From NCBI GenBank assembly GCA_012513715.1, contig JAAZBP010000084.1, positions 1-37,945 of the forward strand: a stretch of 37,945 bases of DNA, written 5' to 3'. Both the position numbers and the translations under genes were made by a program. This stretch comes from Thermoproteota archaeon (GTDB taxonomy: Archaea; Thermoproteota; Bathyarchaeia; Bathyarchaeales; Bathycorpusculaceae). The notes under the pieces are model-generated. The model did no database searches. It saw only the letters and a program-made list of their open reading frames with translations, and was not told where the DNA came from. This document shows positions 20,099 through 29,236 of the stretch, piece by piece. How positions within the stretch are numbered: position 1 is the stretch's first letter; each line of letters begins with the position of its first letter.

Positions 20099-20307
20099 CT
20101 CACACTCGAGTCCAGCATTCCTCTTAAACTAACATTGAGATTATTGTATTTACCGTCAATTAACCTAAAAATCATATTTAACAAGATTTTTTAAAAAAAT
20201 AATTTTTGGAATGCTCATTTTTGATTTAATAGTTGTTCAAAACGAAATTAAATAAAAATCAAAAAATGAGTCCAATTGCAGTCTTGGTTAACAAACTACC
20301 AAAAAAA

Positions 20308-21435
20308 TTACTTAATCCCAGCTTTACTGTTGTGTAATTCAGATATTTTGATAATTGTTTCTTTATAGATTTGGATGGCATTAAGGTAATCGCTTATTTT
20401 AATGTGTTCGTCGAGTGTGTGATCAAGGTGTGAATCACCAGGACCATAGGTTACAATTGGCAAATTCATAGAATTACCTAAGATGTTCATGTCACCTGTG
20501 CCTGTTTTACGTAACAAAGTAGCTGGTTGATTGAGCACTTTTCTAACTGCTGACGACATAACATGAACTAAAGGTAAAGATTTGTTGGCTTCAAAAGGTT
20601 CAACAGTATCTAAAACTGAGGCTTTAACATTAACATTAGGGTGGACTTTCTGGTAGTTTGCTATTATTTTCATCATTTTGTCATAAACTTGTGTTGTCGT
20701 AAATTGTATTGGAACACGGACGTCAAGGTTCATTTCAGCCTCAAAAGGAATAACAGAGTTTCCTCTGCCCCCAATCATTCGTACTAGACATGCAGTAATT
20801 GCGGTAAAAGGAGTTTCTTGGGGTTCAATAGAAGGATAAGTACAAGCTGCTTTGATTGTTTCCCAGAGTTGATATGCTTTCTCTAAAGCGTTATCATAAA
20901 GCCAAGGAGTCGAAGAGTGACCAGTTTCAGTTTTAACTACAATTTTAAGTTGAATTTGTCCTTTGTAACCGATGGTTATGTTTTCGACACCGCTCGGTTC
21001 GCCGAATATTGCGTAATCTGCTTTGATTCCTTGTGTAATCAAATGGCGAACACCCTTACTAGTTGCCTCTTCCTCTACGACGCTGGCAACCAAAATTTTA
21101 CCTTTAAAGTTAGGTTCCTTTGATGCTTCAAGTGCAGCCATAACCATGGAAGCTAAGGGCCCTTTCGCGTCTACTGCGCCGCGAGCATAAATTTTACCTT
21201 CCTCTATTCTAAGCGGCATGTGGCCGGCTACAGTGTCCATATGACCACACAGTAAAATTACAGGTTCTCCTTCTCCGACAACCCCAATGACGTTTCCTAT
21301 CATGTCTATTCCGACTTCAAAACCCATCCGTTTCATTTCAAGGGCTAAAAAATTGGCTATGTCTTGTTCTTTGCCGGATGGACTATAAATGCCCAATAGG
21401 TTAGTTAGAAATCGTACTGCTGCTTGCTCGTCCAT
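20308..21435 (-). CDS. lysK: LysK-type [LysW]-lysine/ornithine hydrolase (M20 family)
   Basis: M20 metallopeptidase motifs (LLCGHMDTVAGHMPLRIEEGKIYARGAVDAKGPLASM; VEEEATSKGVRH). ORF extends to 21459, but the family-like start is MDEQAAVRFL at 21435. Last gene of the lysW cluster. Confidence 0.88.
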   Translation of the reverse strand: MDEQAAVRFLTNLLGIYSPSGKEQDIANFLALEMKRMGFEVGIDMIGNVIGVVGEGEPVILLCGHMDTVAGHMPLRIEEGKIYARGAVDAKGPLASMVMAALEASKEPNFKGKILVASVVEEEATSKGVRHLITQGIKADYAIFGEPSGVENITIGYKGQIQLKIVVKTETGHSSTPWLYDNALEKAYQLWETIKAACTYPSIEPQETPFTAITACLVRMIGGRGNSVIPFEAEMNLDVRVPIQFTTTQVYDKMMKIIANYQKVHPNVNVKASVLDTVEPFEANKSLPLVHVMSSAVRKVLNQPATLLRKTGTGDMNILGNSMNLPIVTYGPGDSHLDHTLDEHIKISDYLNAIQIYKETIIKISELHNSKAGIK

Positions 21436-22615
21436 TACTTTCTTCCTCCAAAGCCGCATCTAAAGCGGTTATTGCTACATCTATTTGTTGTTTAGTTATA
21501 ACTAGAGGCGGTAGTAACCGAATAACTGTTCTTCCAGCATCCAATACTAATACACCTTTAGCTATCGTCTTCATGAGCACGCCATAAACATCGTAGCGGA
21601 GCTCCATCCCCAGCATTAAGCCTAAACCGCGGATTTCCTTTACAATTTTATGTTTAGAACATAATTCTTCAAGACGTGTCTTGAAGTAGGCACCGTTTGC
21701 AACTGCATTATCTGCTAGTTTTTCTTGTATCAGAACATCAATCGCAGCGCAACCAGCTGCACAAACAAGAGGACTACCACTGAAAGTTGTTGAGTGTTCA
21801 CCAGTCTTAAAAGCTGACATTATATCCTCTCTGGCGATTGTGATTCCGATAGGTAACCCGCCGGCGAATGGTTTAGCTAAACACATGACATCAGGAGTCA
21901 CATTCCAGTTTTGACATGCAAACAGTTTTCCTGTTCGTCCAAAGCTTGATTGCACTTCATCAAAAATCAAAAGAATACCTTTTTCATTGCAGATTTCGCG
22001 GACTTCCGGAAGATAACCGTTTGGTGGCACACGTACTCCTCCTTCACCACGAATAGGCTCCATTATTACGGCTGCTGTCTTATCGGTTATAGCTTCACGT
22101 ATTTTGTCGGGGTTATCTGGAGCAACATGTTTGATGTCGGGTATAAGTGGCTGAAATGGTTCACGGTATTTTTTATCCCAAGTTAAAGATAAGGCACCCA
22201 TAGTTTTACCGTGGAATGCCCCCATTAAACCGATTATTTCAGTTTTACCTGTGGCTTTACGGGCTAGTTTTATTGCGCATTCAACTGTTTCCGCTCCGCT
22301 GTTAGAGAGAAAAGCTTTGTCTAAACCTTTAGGGGTTATTCTGACAAGTTTTTCTATAAATTCTGCTCGTTTATCATTGTAATAGCAACTGTGACAGGTT
22401 ATTAGATTTTCAACTTGAGCTTTCAAGGCTTCAACAATTTTTGGGTGACAATGACCAAGGGCTGCTACACCGTAGCTGCTGGCGCAGTCAATGTATTCTT
22501 TACCGTTAATATCCCACAGTAAAGCACCTTTACCGTGAGTAAGAACAAGTGGTTTTTTAGAGAAAACGTTAGCTAAGTTGCGATTTTCGATAGCCATAAT
22601 TTCTTGGTCATTCAC
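21401..22615 (-). CDS. lysJ: [LysW]-semialdehyde aminotransferase (acetylornithine aminotransferase family)
   Basis: Class III PLP aminotransferase: LLIFDEVQSSFGRTGKLFACQ, CLAKPFAGGLPIG (PLP Lys), TFSGSPLVCAAG. Confidence 0.92.
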   Translation of the reverse strand: MNDQEIMAIENRNLANVFSKKPLVLTHGKGALLWDINGKEYIDCASSYGVAALGHCHPKIVEALKAQVENLITCHSCYYNDKRAEFIEKLVRITPKGLDKAFLSNSGAETVECAIKLARKATGKTEIIGLMGAFHGKTMGALSLTWDKKYREPFQPLIPDIKHVAPDNPDKIREAITDKTAAVIMEPIRGEGGVRVPPNGYLPEVREICNEKGILLIFDEVQSSFGRTGKLFACQNWNVTPDVMCLAKPFAGGLPIGITIAREDIMSAFKTGEHSTTFSGSPLVCAAGCAAIDVLIQEKLADNAVANGAYFKTRLEELCSKHKIVKEIRGLGLMLGMELRYDVYGVLMKTIAKGVLVLDAGRTVIRLLPPLVITKQQIDVAITALDAALEEESNGRASSSTISN

Positions 22616-23426
22616 TAGTAATCACAGTACCTGTTTGATGATTAAGAACAGAAGATATAGGTTTTTTTGCAGTGCCTGAAGTTACAAGGACTTCTTTAAC
22701 ACCTTGATTTAGAGCCTCAAGACCTGCATGAACTTTAGTGCTCATTCCGCCGCCAATTTTATTTAGAACCTCTTTAACTTCAGTAGCAGCGATTTTTGGT
22801 ACACATTGTCCTTTAAGCATTAAACCTTCTACGTCAGTAAGTAAAATCAGTTTGTCTGCTTTTAATGCACCTGCAATTATTGCTGCAGTACGGTCACCGT
22901 CAACGTTAAGCGGTTCATAGTCTTGGCTTATCGCGATAGGCGTCACAATTGGCACATAACCATTAGTTATCAACATCGTCAGTAGTTCAGTGTTTACTTG
23001 GGTGATTTTGCCTGTATAACCACCGTCAATAACTTTTTTTCGGCCTCTTTCATCGACAGCTATTAATCGGGTTTTACGTTCAGCTTTAAGAGTCATTGCG
23101 TCTAGACCGCTTAAACCTACTGTTGGAATCCCTTGGCGCTGTAAAGCTAATACGATTTGTTTGTTAATTTTACCTGCCATAACCATTGTGTAGATTTCTA
23201 TGGTTTCTTTGTCTGTGTAACGACTTCGAAAGCCGTCAGGTGACATAATGAATTTTTGTTCTTTGCCTAGTTTAGATGCGATTTCAGTTACTTCTACTCC
23301 ACCGCCGTGGACCAGGACAATTTTGTGTTGATTTAAGATTTCTTTAAGGTCACTAACTAGGTCAGCTGATGCGCCTTCTTTTAGAATACTACCGCCCATT
23401 TTAATTACTAACAACATCGTTATCAC
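22608..23426 (-). CDS. lysZ: [LysW]-aminoadipate/glutamate kinase (acetylglutamate kinase family)
   Basis: Amino-acid kinase fold: VIKMGGSILK, VLVHGGGVEV, DGDRTAAIIAGALKADKLILLTDVEG. Confidence 0.92.
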   Translation of the reverse strand: MITMLLVIKMGGSILKEGASADLVSDLKEILNQHKIVLVHGGGVEVTEIASKLGKEQKFIMSPDGFRSRYTDKETIEIYTMVMAGKINKQIVLALQRQGIPTVGLSGLDAMTLKAERKTRLIAVDERGRKKVIDGGYTGKITQVNTELLTMLITNGYVPIVTPIAISQDYEPLNVDGDRTAAIIAGALKADKLILLTDVEGLMLKGQCVPKIAATEVKEVLNKIGGGMSTKVHAGLEALNQGVKEVLVTSGTAKKPISSVLNHQTGTVITSE

Positions 23427-24478
23427 ATCGGATGGAATCCAGTGCTCTTAATACCGGTGGTTTCGTCTATGTCCATAAGTAAGTTAAGACATTGCACACC
23501 TTGCCCTGCGGCACCTTTTACCATGTTGTCAATTGCGGAGAAAATTAAGAGACGATTTACTCGCTCGTCTATTTCGAAGCCGATGTCGCAGAAGTTTGTG
23601 CCTAAAGTTATTTTGGGGTCTGGAAGTTGATATGGTCCTTTCTGGTATTTCACTAAGCGAATAAAGGGTTCAGTTCCATACATTCCGCGAAGAGCTTTCC
23701 AGAGGTCTTTGTTGGTCAAAGGTTGCTTGGGGAAAACATGAATTGTAGAGAGAATTCCGCGTACCATATTTACTGCATGTGGTGTGAAGCCAATTTTAAC
23801 AGGTTCATCACTTAACGCAGTTAATTCTTGTTCAACCTCTGCTGTGTGCCGGTGACCCACAACTTGGTATGGACGAACTCCACCGGAACGTTCAGGATGA
23901 TGAGAAGCAAGAGTAGCTTTGCTTCCGCCTCCTGAACTTCCAACTTTGAGGTCTACAATTATTTTGTTATTTTCCACTAAACCATCTTTTATTATTGGTG
24001 CTAAGCCTAAAATTGCGCTTGTCGCCATACAGCCTGGACAAGCAACTAAGTTAGCCTGCTTGATTTCTTCACGGTGAAGCTCAGGTAAACCATACACTGC
24101 TTCTTTAAGCATCTCGGGATGAGCATGAGACCAACCATAGTATAGGTCATAATCACTTGGATTTTTAAGTCTAAAATCTGCACTCATATCAATTACTTTT
24201 AGACCTGCTTCTAAGAGTTTAGGCACTAAATTTACTGAGCCGCCATGCGGAGTTGCAGTGAAAACTAAATCACAGTTCTTCTGCAATTCATCCATGTCCT
24301 GTGGAACAAACTTCAGTTGTGTTAGACCCCGCAGATTTGGATGTATATTGAAAATGAATTCTCCTGCACTTTGACGGGAAGTAACCATAGTTACTTCAAC
24401 TTGAGGGTGCATAAGAAGCAAACGTAAAAGTTCACTTCCCACATATCCTGAACCTCCTATTATTCCGATTCTCATCAT
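23423..24478 (-). CDS. lysY: [LysW]-phosphate reductase (N-acetyl-gamma-glutamyl-phosphate reductase family)
   Basis: IGIIGGSGYVGSELLRLLLMHPQVE; catalytic Cys ACPGCMATSAILGLAP. Overlaps lysZ by 4 nt. Confidence 0.93.
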   Translation of the reverse strand: MMRIGIIGGSGYVGSELLRLLLMHPQVEVTMVTSRQSAGEFIFNIHPNLRGLTQLKFVPQDMDELQKNCDLVFTATPHGGSVNLVPKLLEAGLKVIDMSADFRLKNPSDYDLYYGWSHAHPEMLKEAVYGLPELHREEIKQANLVACPGCMATSAILGLAPIIKDGLVENNKIIVDLKVGSSGGGSKATLASHHPERSGGVRPYQVVGHRHTAEVEQELTALSDEPVKIGFTPHAVNMVRGILSTIHVFPKQPLTNKDLWKALRGMYGTEPFIRLVKYQKGPYQLPDPKITLGTNFCDIGFEIDERVNRLLIFSAIDNMVKGAAGQGVQCLNLLMDIDETTGIKSTGFHPM

Positions 24479-24502
24479 ATCTTTTTTCCTCTTATTGTTT
24501 AG

Positions 24503-25687
24503 TTAATTTCCAATCAGGCTTTGAGCGCCTTTCAACAAGGGTACTGCAAGGTTAAATCCGGTTGCGAGCCGAGTGTTCTCCCAGAATTCTGGGCATGAAT
24601 TTGACTCGTGAAATACTAGGACATTCTTATTATCATCCAAGTTTTCTTCTATTATATTTGTGATGTTTTGGTATGCAACAGAATTTTTATACGTTGCAAA
24701 AGCTTCTTCGAGTTTACTGTTCCACATTTGGAAATCTGTTAGTCGTTTTTCATCCTGCTTGATTTTTTGAACGGGTAGAAACCCTTGAGCGGCTAAATCC
24801 AGTTGAGATTTAAGGTGGGCTTCGTCAACATTTGTATTATCTTTAACGTTAACCATTGCATCAAGAGCAAAAATCCAAGCGTCACTCCCTTCTCCGAGTA
24901 TGTTACCACATTTTACAGATAGATTCTGAACACTTAATGGTAATTTTGCGTGAAAAACTAGGTTGCCGAGAAAAGTGTTTGTTCGGAAGTCTTTGAAACC
25001 TGCGCGGACCATCGCAGTATCGTGGCAAACAGGGAGTTTACCCTTCTCTTTTGATACGATTATGCGTAAATCATAGAACCATTTATGGATTAGTTCCTGC
25101 CCAACCACACCAATAGGATTAATTATAGTTGGTTTTATTTCTTTTATGTTGGTTTCGAGTTCTTCGCGGTTTTTTGATAGCATTATCATTTTGCCGTGTG
25201 TTCCAGAATCAGCTTTTAGGACGACTCCATCCTTGAGTGAAAGTTCTTTTTCAAGAAGGTCAGCGATGTCTTTTTCATTGTTGATTTCTTTGCCATTTTT
25301 CATTATGTCTGTTGCGTCGCAAGGCACGAAAACGGTTTTCGGGATAGGTATGTTTTGTTTGTTGAAGTTAAGTAATGTTCGGAGTTTACTGTAGCAGATA
25401 AACTCGACTTTTGAGGTGTTTAATGTTTTTTTGCCCAAAGATTCCATTAGGTAGGAAGCTTGTAGACGTCGGTTTTTGCTCTGTGCACGGTTAAGAACAA
25501 CTTCAACATCCTGAAAGGTTTTTGTATAGTCTTTACCTTTTGTTGTAGCGCTGAAACCATCTTTAGATATGGATAAGGCGATTTTTCGGAAAGGAAGATA
25601 TATCAGGTTTATTCCGAGTTGTTGGGCAGTAAGTTTGATGCCGTTTTCGTCGCTTTCAGAGCGTTCATATAAAAGTGCAATACTCAT
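24503..25687 (-). CDS. lysX: Divergent LysX/ArgX-like ATP-grasp ligase, longer than typical LysX
   Basis: Position between lysW and lysY. RimK/LysX-like features: DGVVLKADSGTHGKMIMLS, VGQELIHKWFYDLRIIVS, TNTFLGN, and a C-terminal ESNSCPEFWENTRLATGFNLAVPLL aligning by eye with the LysX NEVN...EF...TG region. Confidence 0.8.
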   Translation of the reverse strand: MSIALLYERSESDENGIKLTAQQLGINLIYLPFRKIALSISKDGFSATTKGKDYTKTFQDVEVVLNRAQSKNRRLQASYLMESLGKKTLNTSKVEFICYSKLRTLLNFNKQNIPIPKTVFVPCDATDIMKNGKEINNEKDIADLLEKELSLKDGVVLKADSGTHGKMIMLSKNREELETNIKEIKPTIINPIGVVGQELIHKWFYDLRIIVSKEKGKLPVCHDTAMVRAGFKDFRTNTFLGNLVFHAKLPLSVQNLSVKCGNILGEGSDAWIFALDAMVNVKDNTNVDEAHLKSQLDLAAQGFLPVQKIKQDEKRLTDFQMWNSKLEEAFATYKNSVAYQNITNIIEENLDDNKNVLVFHESNSCPEFWENTRLATGFNLAVPLLKGAQSLIGN

Positions 25688-25758
25688 CGCCTTCAGCGCC
25701 CGTGAAAAATTTTCTAAAAGAGTGGATTAATATAAAGTAGGAAGTTAGTTGATACTGT

Positions 25759-25974
25759 TTATTCGCCCCAGTCTTCGCCTTCAATAGTTAATTCTTGAAG
25801 GTCTACGCATCCGCTTTGGATTTGTTTGACTTCGAGTTCAAGTCCGCAACTAGGACAACTTAGGATTTCTCCTTTTTCTATATCTTTTGGAATGTCGAGT
25901 TCTGCATCACAGTCTGGGCATTTTGCTTTGATGATAGCATTCATCTCTTCGGGTTGATTTGCTTGTTTAATCAT
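25759..25974 (-). CDS. lysW: LysW amino-group carrier protein
   Basis: Zinc-finger pairs CPDC/CPSC and the C-terminal EDWGE motif with terminal Glu. Confidence 0.95.
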   Translation of the reverse strand: MIKQANQPEEMNAIIKAKCPDCDAELDIPKDIEKGEILSCPSCGLELEVKQIQSGCVDLQELTIEGEDWGE

Positions 25975-26038
25975 TTTTTCGTCACATTATTTTTTCTTAG
26001 GAAATGTCATTGTGAGTATTTCGGGTATCTTTTAAACA

Positions 26039-26058
26039 TTGTGACTTATTTGTTACAA
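26039..26058. promoter_or_regulatory. Candidate operator TTGTGAC-TTATTT-GTTACAA, near-perfect inverted repeat
   Basis: 6/7 arm complementarity. Matches the argG upstream block (7477-7496) and lies at nearly the same distance from the lysW ATG. Confidence 0.6.
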
Positions 26059-26129
26059 CTTAAACTTTTAATGTTCTATTTGATGCAAACAAAAAATCAC
26101 CACATACAATCACGGAGAAACTAAAGACA

Positions 26130-26170
26130 ACGGAAAACGAAGTTTTTAACCAACTTATATACGGAAAACG
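26130..26170 (+). promoter_or_regulatory. Direct repeats ACGGAAAACG flanking a TATA-like element upstream of the Lrp/AsnC gene
   Basis: ACGGAAAACG at 26130-26139 and 26161-26170 (31-bp period), with CTTATATA between them. Confidence 0.45.
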
Positions 26171-26209
26171 TTAAATTTTTCCAAATCGTTAACTGATTAG
26201 GCGAGAAGA

Positions 26210-26620
26210 ATGGATGATAAAGACAAACAAATCATCAAAATACTAAAAGAAGACTCCAGGGCAGGATACAACAACATCGGCTCAGAAATAGGTTTATCTG
26301 AAGGAGCCGTACGCAAAAGAATTAAAACATTGATTGATGAAGGCACAATAAAGAAATTTACTGTTAAATTAGGCGTTGCTGAGGGCGCCCAAGCTATTAC
26401 TTTACTCACCACAAACCCCGCATATCCAACACTAGAAGTATCTAAAAAAATCCGGGACATCCCCCATGTTGAAACAATCTATGAGGTAACAGGGGAATAT
26501 GACATAGTTGCAGTAATCACTGGTATGAATGTTGTAGAAGTTAATGAGTGTATAGAGAAAATTCGCAGAGTAGAGGGAATAATGAAAACCAACACTATGA
26601 TAGTTCTACACAATTGGTGA
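26210..26620 (+). CDS. Lrp/AsnC family transcriptional regulator (HTH + RAM domain)
   Basis: MDDKDKQIIKILKEDSRAGYNNIGSEIGLSEGAVRKRIKTLIDEGTIKKFTVKL HTH; RAM domain with HVETIYEVTGEYDIVAVI. Divergent from lysW. Confidence 0.92.
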   Translation: MDDKDKQIIKILKEDSRAGYNNIGSEIGLSEGAVRKRIKTLIDEGTIKKFTVKLGVAEGAQAITLLTTNPAYPTLEVSKKIRDIPHVETIYEVTGEYDIVAVITGMNVVEVNECIEKIRRVEGIMKTNTMIVLHNW

Positions 26621-27073
26621 ACTCTTTTTTTGAGTAGATTTTTTACTTATCACTTTTATGCCGTTTTTCTTAAGTAATGCTGTGGTTACACCATTCCCTT
26701 GAATTAGTCTATTTGAAAAAGTACCGTCAAAAATTAAGTTAGAACCGCATGAAGGACTCTTTTCAGCAAAAAATGCTTCTTTGGCACCAATTGCCTGAGC
26801 AATCCTTAATGTTTCATATGCACCCTTCAAAAAATTGTTTGTAACATCTACCCCAGCTGAATTAACCACTTTAGCCTTTCCTTCGATAACATCTAAACCA
26901 TCTCCCGCTACAATTTCAGATGGAGATCGTGGAACAGATAAACCTCCTAAAACTTCTGGGCAAACAGGAAATAAATCGCCTTTCACAAAGTCAGCCATCA
27001 AAGCGGAATTTAAAGAGTGGTTACCTTCAAAATTGCATTTGACACCCAATAGGCAGGCGCTTACAATCTTCAT
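26606..27073 (-). CDS. DUF523 family protein
   Basis: SACLLGVKCNFEG, CPEVLGGLSVPRSPSEI and EKSPSCGSNLIFDGTF, typical of DUF523. Confidence 0.85.
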   Translation of the reverse strand: MKIVSACLLGVKCNFEGNHSLNSALMADFVKGDLFPVCPEVLGGLSVPRSPSEIVAGDGLDVIEGKAKVVNSAGVDVTNNFLKGAYETLRIAQAIGAKEAFFAEKSPSCGSNLIFDGTFSNRLIQGNGVTTALLKKNGIKVISKKSTQKKSSPIV

Positions 27074-27154
27074 ATATTTAGATGAGAAAAAGGTAACTTA
27101 AGAATGTTACAGCCTACAGCATTAAAATACATTTAGAGTTAAAAGAGAAGTGGT

Positions 27155-27868
27155 TTATTTTCTTGATTTTTCTATTTTTTCTAAACCACAGCTTGTTCCA
27201 ACATAGGCAATGTCAGTTAAACCTACAAAAAGACCTACTTCAACTACGCCTGGAATCATCTTTATAGTTAATTGCAGTTTGACAGGATCTTTTATTTCCC
27301 CAAAAACTACATCCAAAACTATGTTGCCGTTATCTGTAATAACTGGACCCAGCTTACGGATACCTTCACGTACAACAGTTTTTCCACCCAATCTAAATAA
27401 CTGATGGTTAACAGGAGAAAGCGCAAAAGGTAAAACCTCAATTGGGACAAACTGGTTATTGAGACCGAGAAAATCAACTTTTTTCTTTTCATCACCAATT
27501 ATAATATTTTGTTTAGATGATGAAGCAACAATTTTTTCTCTAGCTAAAGCTGCCCCGCCACCTTTAATTAGAAACAGTTCAGGAGTCAACTGGTCAGCAC
27601 CGTCAATGGTTACATCAATTACGGGGTGTTCATCTAGAGTTGTTACAGGTATACCGCATTCAACTGCTAAAAGAAAAGCTTGATAAGAAGTTGGAACACC
27701 CATAATTTTAAGACCTTCATTTTTGATGCGTTCACCAAGAGCAGTAATAGCTAAAGCGGCAGTGCTTCCGCTCCCTAAACCAACAATAAATCCGTCTTTA
27801 ACATGTTTAACAGCTTCAGAAGCTGCTTTTTGTTTTTGTTCAAAAACAACGTCGTGGTTAACTTTCAA
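27155..27868 (-). CDS. rpiA: Ribose-5-phosphate isomerase A
   Basis: VGLGSGSTAALAI, DVTIDGADQLTPELFLIKGGGAALAREKIVA. Confidence 0.95.
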   Translation of the reverse strand: MKVNHDVVFEQKQKAASEAVKHVKDGFIVGLGSGSTAALAITALGERIKNEGLKIMGVPTSYQAFLLAVECGIPVTTLDEHPVIDVTIDGADQLTPELFLIKGGGAALAREKIVASSSKQNIIIGDEKKKVDFLGLNNQFVPIEVLPFALSPVNHQLFRLGGKTVVREGIRKLGPVITDNGNIVLDVVFGEIKDPVKLQLTIKMIPGVVEVGLFVGLTDIAYVGTSCGLEKIEKSRK

Positions 27869-28610
27869 TTTCCATCTGTCCTAATCTGTCAAGTACTTTT
27901 TCAACTTCACTTCGAATTGACTCTATTCGCCGTTCAGCTTCTGTTTTAGCGCTAGGTTTTTCTTGAGGTAACTTACGCTTTTTAGCTGGTTTCTTTGAGG
28001 TAGATTTTGTTTCTGTTGTTTTCTCTTCTGTTTCTTCTTCCTCTTCTTCATCTTCGATTTCAGATGGTGCCTGAGGAAGTTTGATTGGAATTTCTTTAAT
28101 AGGTTTAACATCAATCCGTGTTCTAAGTTCTTCAACTTTACTAGTTAATTCACCAAAGCGTTCACTGAAAAGAGCCATCAAGTCCTCTTGCATACTTTCT
28201 AGTTCATGCAATGCAATTATGCTTTCGTCTTTAGCAATTGATTCCTTTATTGTGTTCATACGAACTTTGTAGGTTCCAGCAAGACGTTCCCGTTCGTTCT
28301 CAGAGATTTTACCTTCTGCGTGAGCTTCATATAGTCGCCTAAGAGCATCACCAAGGATTTCTCGTTCTAATTCTAGAATTCTAAGTTCATCCTTTGCAGT
28401 TGAAGCCATTGTTGTCTGAACTGTTTTTGAGACCTTAAAGGGTAAACTGCTGCCATATTCTAGGTCAACGATTGGTTCACGAGGATTATCTTTGGGTGAA
28501 GAAGGCTTTTTTTGGCCATATTTTCGCATAATAAAAATTACTGTGCCGCAAGCGATGATAACCACTAACACGATTATTATAACGGTTATTGGGTCATCGT
28601 ACCAAGCCAA
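27858..28610 (-). CDS. Single-TM protein with acidic/basic coiled-coil cytoplasmic region
   Basis: N-terminal TM (VIIIVLVVIIACGTVIFIM), then charged heptad-like sequence. Overlaps the rpiA start by 11 nt. Confidence 0.65.
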   Translation of the reverse strand: MAWYDDPITVIIIVLVVIIACGTVIFIMRKYGQKKPSSPKDNPREPIVDLEYGSSLPFKVSKTVQTTMASTAKDELRILELEREILGDALRRLYEAHAEGKISENERERLAGTYKVRMNTIKESIAKDESIIALHELESMQEDLMALFSERFGELTSKVEELRTRIDVKPIKEIPIKLPQAPSEIEDEEEEEETEEKTTETKSTSKKPAKKRKLPQEKPSAKTEAERRIESIRSEVEKVLDRLGQMEIES

Positions 28611-28852
28611 TACATGTCATCCTCGGTATTTGAATGTGCAGCATACATATATTAATTAAGTTATTTGCTATTTTTGGTTGTTCGAGTTTAAATAAATATT
28701 CCAAGCTTATTCAGTTTTTTGCATTATACACTATATCGTTTTAAACTATTAAGGAAACCGTAAAGCCATTGTTCAATTAGGTCTAATTTTTTGGTTTTAT
28801 AAAAAATCAGAAAATAAAAGAACCATTGGGAGTGGAAATTAAAAAAGGCTAC

Positions 28853-28860
28853 ATTTAAAT
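28853..28860 (+). promoter_or_regulatory. Possible TATA box for the 28883-32184 unit
   Basis: ATTTAAAT about 25 nt upstream of the ATG at 28883, consistent with a near-leaderless transcript. Confidence 0.35.
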
Positions 28861-28882
28861 CTGAAATCACTACCCCTTAGTT

Positions 28883-29236
28883 ATGAGATTAATAGCGGTA
28901 ATTGGCGGAGTAATTGCTGCAGTATTGTTCTTTTTTGCAGTAATATTTGCATTAGCTTCATCTGTGCAAGCAACTACATCGCGACTTGCCATAAGCATTA
29001 TCCTATTTGCAGTTGGTTTAGCAATAATTGCTGGAATATACTATGTTACACGTAAACCCAAAACTGTTATCCAGCGCCTTGAGCTTTCTGGAGAAATGAA
29101 AGCTGCTCAAATTCGATGCCCCAACTGTTCAGGTGTAGCTGATGTGAACCAAATAAAAATAGTTTCAGGGGTACCATACATTAAATGTGCTTATTGTGGA
29201 AACATGTTTGAGGTTGTTGAGGAACCGAAATGGTAA
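28883..29236 (+). CDS. Two-TM protein with C-terminal zinc ribbon
   Basis: Two hydrophobic N-terminal helices, then CPNC...CAYC. Stop overlaps the next ATG (ATGGTAA region). Confidence 0.75.
   Translation: MRLIAVIGGVIAAVLFFFAVIFALASSVQATTSRLAISIILFAVGLAIIAGIYYVTRKPKTVIQRLELSGEMKAAQIRCPNCSGVADVNQIKIVSGVPYIKCAYCGNMFEVVEEPKW

Noticed and set aside
26606-26620. 15-nt convergent overlap of the Lrp and DUF523 genes
   Set aside because: A real overlap but common in compact archaeal genomes; no reason to infer function.
27923-28135. 70-aa Lys/Gln-rich ORF (KSKMKKRKKKQKRKQQKQ)
   Set aside because: Alternative-frame reading of the acidic/basic coiled-coil gene 27858-28610.
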